A stretch of 64,000 nucleotides of DNA from positions 14,618,030 to 14,682,029 of the forward strand of contig OZ038320.1 of NCBI GenBank assembly GCA_964035795.1. The letters are read 5' to 3'. This DNA comes from Pterobdella sp. o SKG-2022. Its lineage: Eukaryota; Annelida; Clitellata; Hirudinida; Piscicolidae. The stretch's first letter is position 1; every line of letters starts with the position of its first letter. Below, piece by piece: positions 60,690 through 64,000 of this stretch. Both the position numbers and the translations under genes were made by a program. The notes beneath the pieces were generated by a model, which was not told where the DNA came from, ran no database searches, and saw only the letters and a list, made by a program, of their open reading frames with translations.

Positions 60690-63050
60690 CTTTGTTTATT
60701 TACTATTATATAGCGCACTTTATACACAAATTATACGTATCGGAGGCCCTTAAAAATAAAAATATAGTTATGAAAAGTTATAGTCTGTAAAAATAAGCGT
60801 TGATTTAAATTACTGACGAGAAATTGATTTGATTTCATCTGGAAGAGCATTTCATATTGACGGTGCTGTATGGCTGAATAAGCTACTGAAGTACTTGTTC
60901 TGCCAAATGATTTGTGAAATGGTGAGTTTTTCGGTCTTAACGAGAAGAGAACATTTCTATTGTTTGTGAGTTTGAAGAAAAATCCAGAGTTTTTTGAGTG
61001 ATGAAAGTTTCAGGGGAAAGAAGCTATCTTGAAAATGAGCCTTTTGGGCCTAAGAAGGCAATGAAGCTTGTCTAGACTTTGAGTTGATGGAGTAAAGATG
61101 TCGCAGTTGAAAAGACTGAGTGCGTTTAGGTTTGAAGTTTTTGTAATTTTCTGATGAGTGTAGGTGAAAGAGAGTTGCAGTAGTCTAGCCTAGAGATGAT
61201 GAAGGTAAAAGCGAGACTTTGAACTGTTTGGAAAGTGAGGTATTTACGAATGTGTTTTATGGCTTTGATATGTATGTTACATTGCTTAGTTTTTGAAGAG
61301 ATGTGTTTTTTGAAAGCGAGTGTTGTCGATAATGGCGCCGAGTAATTTTGCTTGAGAAGAAATCTTTATATTCTGACCAGCAATGTTAACTATTTTTGGT
61401 AGAGTTTTTAGGTGCGATTTAATACTGGCAAACATTGCATTTGTTTTTTCGATGTTAAGTTTCAGGAGGTTTTGTGAGAGCCAGGTGTGTACAAAAAAGA
61501 CAAATTTAGGTGTTTCTTCGACGGCTAGTTGAGGGTTGTCGTAGGGAAATTCGAATGTGAGCATGATGTCATTTGCATATTGATAAAAAGTGATGTGATG
61601 ATTTTGAAAAATTTTGGCTAAAAGGGAAGTGTTGATGACAAAGAGTAGAATGCCAAATAAAGATGCTTGTGGAACATCAGCTAATAGAGGTAAGACGGTT
61701 GAAAAAATTTTACCCACTTTGGGAAATTGAGAATGATTTGTGAGGTATGAACCTAGCCTAAGAAGAGCTGAGTCTAAAACTTTGAAATCATGCTGCAAGC
61801 GAGAGATAAGCAATTGATAGTCAACCGTGTCAAAAGCGGCATACAGATCTAGTAAAATCAGCAGGCTTCCTCGGCCGTTACCTTGAGCTCTTCTGCGTGT
61901 GTCTGTTATGTATAGGAGAGCAGCTTTGCATAAATGATGTTTATTGTAGGCAGATTGAAATTTTTTGAAGGATGATGAAGCGAAGAAATGAGTGGAGAAT
62001 AGGGATAAGGCAATTTTTCCAAAATCACTGGTCTATAATTGGAAAGATTAGATTTGTCTAGGTTGAGTTTTTTTAAGTGGGGTTACTTGGGCAGTCTTGA
62101 AATTGGAAGGAAAAGAACCTTGAGTGAAAAAAAGATTTGCCAGTTTAGCAATTATATGAGAAAAGACTGTTGAGAAACGTTTCAGAAGAAATTTGGGTGT
62201 GATATCGAGTGGAGAGATTTTAGTAGCAAACTTTTAATTATTAAGTAGACATCATGGTGAGACATCTCATCAAAAAACCTAATGTGAGGTTTGTTTTTGC
62301 TATTTTGCACATCGTTGTTGTAATTATTGAAGTAATGATCGATGTTATTATCATATTTTCTATTTTTTCATGACTGGGTATCTACTGTTAATTCATTTTG
62401 CACAACATCACATGAGCGTGGTTTTTCAGTCAGACTGTAGTTATTGATTCGTTGCTTTTTCTTCGAAGTTGACAGAGAATTGTATTTTGATAATTTTATT
62501 GTTAAAAAATGTAAAAAAGGATGAAGCTAGGTTATTTTTTTCAGTTAAAGAAAGAAAAGCCTTGGAAGGAGACTTGTGGTGAATGGAGCTGATAATATTC
62601 AAGATTTTTTTGGGTTTTGAGAGAATTAATCCAGCCTTATGCGCAAGTAGTTGGTACGAGACAATTCAATAAGGCGTCTCGCTTTAGCTCTTGCAAGTGA
62701 TACGATCAATCGGTCAGAGGATGAATGATTTATCTTCCGAAGCTGGCGTTTTGCAAGGCGGGCTTCATAAGATATAGGGAACCGGTACGCACAGATGACT
62801 CTGGATTTGAAGAAGCAAAACGAAGCGTATTGGTCAAGCAGGTTGGTGTGCGATTTATTGAAATAATGAATAAAATTGTCGACATCAGTGGTTTTTATGC
62901 TTGTTAGATCTTGGCTGAATGTGAAAAGGCCTTGTTCAAGAACTGTGTAGTTTACTCTGCTAAAGTATCGTCTGACAGAAATTATTGGTGCTGGGTGATG
63001 TTTTTTTAGATTGAGATTGTAAGTGATGAGTGCATGGTCTGGAAAGAAAG
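60690..63050 (-). mobile_element. CR1/Jockey-like LINE, long 3' portion
   Basis: The 3' end near 60700 has TATATAGCGCACTTTATACA. The RT at 61286-61813 (minus) reads LLISRLQHDFKVLDSALLRL, GSYLTNHSQFPKVG, PLLADVPQASLFGILLFVI (PQGS changed to PQAS), ITFYQYANDIMLTFEF (YADD changed to YAND) and LLKLNIEKTNAMF. Upstream, stops and frameshifts reach about 63050. Catalytic changes make it inactive. Confidence 0.7.
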
Positions 63051-63269
63051 GTGTTGATTTAAAATATTTTTAATGAGGTTTGAGCTGGAAGGGCTAATTA
63101 TAGGGTTTTTCGATCACTTTTTAAATCTTTGCAATCACTTTTCAAATCTTTGTAATCACTTTTTAAATGTCCAACGAGGCTTTGTCAAGTATTTTCCAAC
63201 AGAAAGAGTGCGATGGATTCTCCAACAGATGTTTAGCTGGTTCCGATTTACCCTGGCGATATTCATGCT

Positions 63270-64000
63270 TCTTTCAACGTACCTCGGTATTTCTCAGAGT
63301 CTCTCCAATGTAAGTTTTGGAGCAAGAGCATGTACCCTTGTAAATGACACTATGAGGATGGGATATTTTATTCTTCAAAAGAGAGAGTGATCTCATCTGG
63401 TTTGTAATCCACGAAAAGTTAACTTTAACTCTAAAACTGGTGAACTTCTCTATGTTATTGATTACTTTGAAAATCATCATCTCATTTCTTGGACAATAGA
63501 GCACTTTCAGATGTAGGTGAATCCTCTCATCAAACATGTTCTTAGGAATCAGATAATCATCCTTGGGTCTAGAGAAGATCGAAATCTGCGACTTGATTTC
63601 ATTACGATCCGGTTAGTTTCCTTGGCAAAACAAAATCCAATCTTCTCACTTCTATGAAGGTCATCTCTGACGACACACTTCTTATACTGTGTTGAAATTT
63701 GAAAAGAGTAATGAAATGGATGTTTCGTAGATTTATGTACCACACTGAACCTTACTGTTCCATCTGCAAGCCTAAGTATGTTAGAGTCAAGAAATTTAGA
63801 TGGTAATAATTCCAACGTCAGCTTAATGCTCGGATGATAATTATTCAAGGCTTGGAAAAGGCTATCAGTTCAATCATTGTTTCGGCGAACATATATATCA
63901 TTTACATTTCTGATGTAGAAGGTGGGATTTGAAGCAATAACCAACTTCTCTTCCATGCTGTTCATGAAGCAGTGCGAAAAGACCACCGACAGTGGGCCTT
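63270..64000 (-). mobile_element. Penelope-like element: RT 3' part and GIY-YIG endonuclease start
   Basis: Minus strand from the window edge: MNSMEEKLVIASNPTFYIRN, VNDIYVRRNND, NNYHPSIKLTLELLPSKFLD, SNILRLADGTVRFSVVHKST. These follow the Penelope RT order (FMNS-x-x-E ... YVDDIF ... FLD-x-x-I ... NG). YVDD reads IRNVNDI, with a catalytic Asp lost. From 63537 come LSLLKNKISHPHSVIYKGTC, SCSKTYIGETLRNTEVR, the GIY-YIG-like YKGTC-x(6)-YIGET motif of the C-terminal endonuclease. It continues past 64000. Confidence 0.75.

Overview
This is eukaryotic, almost certainly metazoan, nuclear DNA: strongly A+T-rich, with GT..AG introns, AATAAA signals, long microsatellites and very many decayed retrotransposons. 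Two conserved animal genes anchor it: the N-terminal half of a JIP3/JIP4 (UNC-16 / Sunday driver) scaffold on the minus strand, and a multi-exon DNAJC16-like (ERdj8) gene on the plus strand. The LINE, Penelope-like and MULE mixture is typical of aquatic invertebrates (rotifers, cnidarians, flatworms, molluscs). I cannot name the species. Introns of about 52-75 nt in the first gene, beside multi-kilobase introns in DNAJC16, are a useful clue. Nothing prokaryotic or CRISPR-like is present. All family assignments were made by eye and from memory of the families, without database searches.

Layout. 0.3-2.8 kb: a possible terminal exon (minus), a small Lys/Glu-rich 7-8 exon gene (plus), a single-exon hypothetical gene (plus) and a tRNA-Leu-like pseudogene. 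3.6-4.8 kb: two LINE scraps. 5.7-7.6 kb: JIP3/4 N-terminal exon (minus). 8.2-15 kb: a dispersed repeat ending at a (TAA)n/(TTA)n block, followed by three minus-strand copies of one LINE lineage with a restriction-like endonuclease (R4/Dong-like), each bordered by TAA/TTA microsatellite. 15-16.5 kb and 23-24 kb: two MULE-type DNA transposase remnants. 16.6-22.3 kb: LINE fragments.

25.77-58.36 kb: the DNAJC16-like gene. Exons were placed by open frame, splice phase and remembered similarity to human DNAJC16: signal peptide, J domain with an HPD motif created by splicing, thioredoxin-like CxxC segment, later thioredoxin-like segments and a conserved C-terminal WMER segment. Some exons, notably the one expected to hold the transmembrane segment, were not found. 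Its introns hold most of the repeats: two LINE families carrying a PHD-like cysteine finger after the reverse transcriptase (called A and B here), RTE-like and CR1/Jockey-like LINEs, foldback elements, a SINE and a four-copy dispersed repeat (X).

58.7-64 kb: a foldback element, a family A endonuclease remnant, a long CR1/Jockey-like copy and a Penelope-like element with a GIY-YIG motif running off the right edge. Nearly all mobile-element reading frames carry stops, frameshifts, internal deletions or lost catalytic residues, so this is a retrotransposon graveyard around two or three live host genes.
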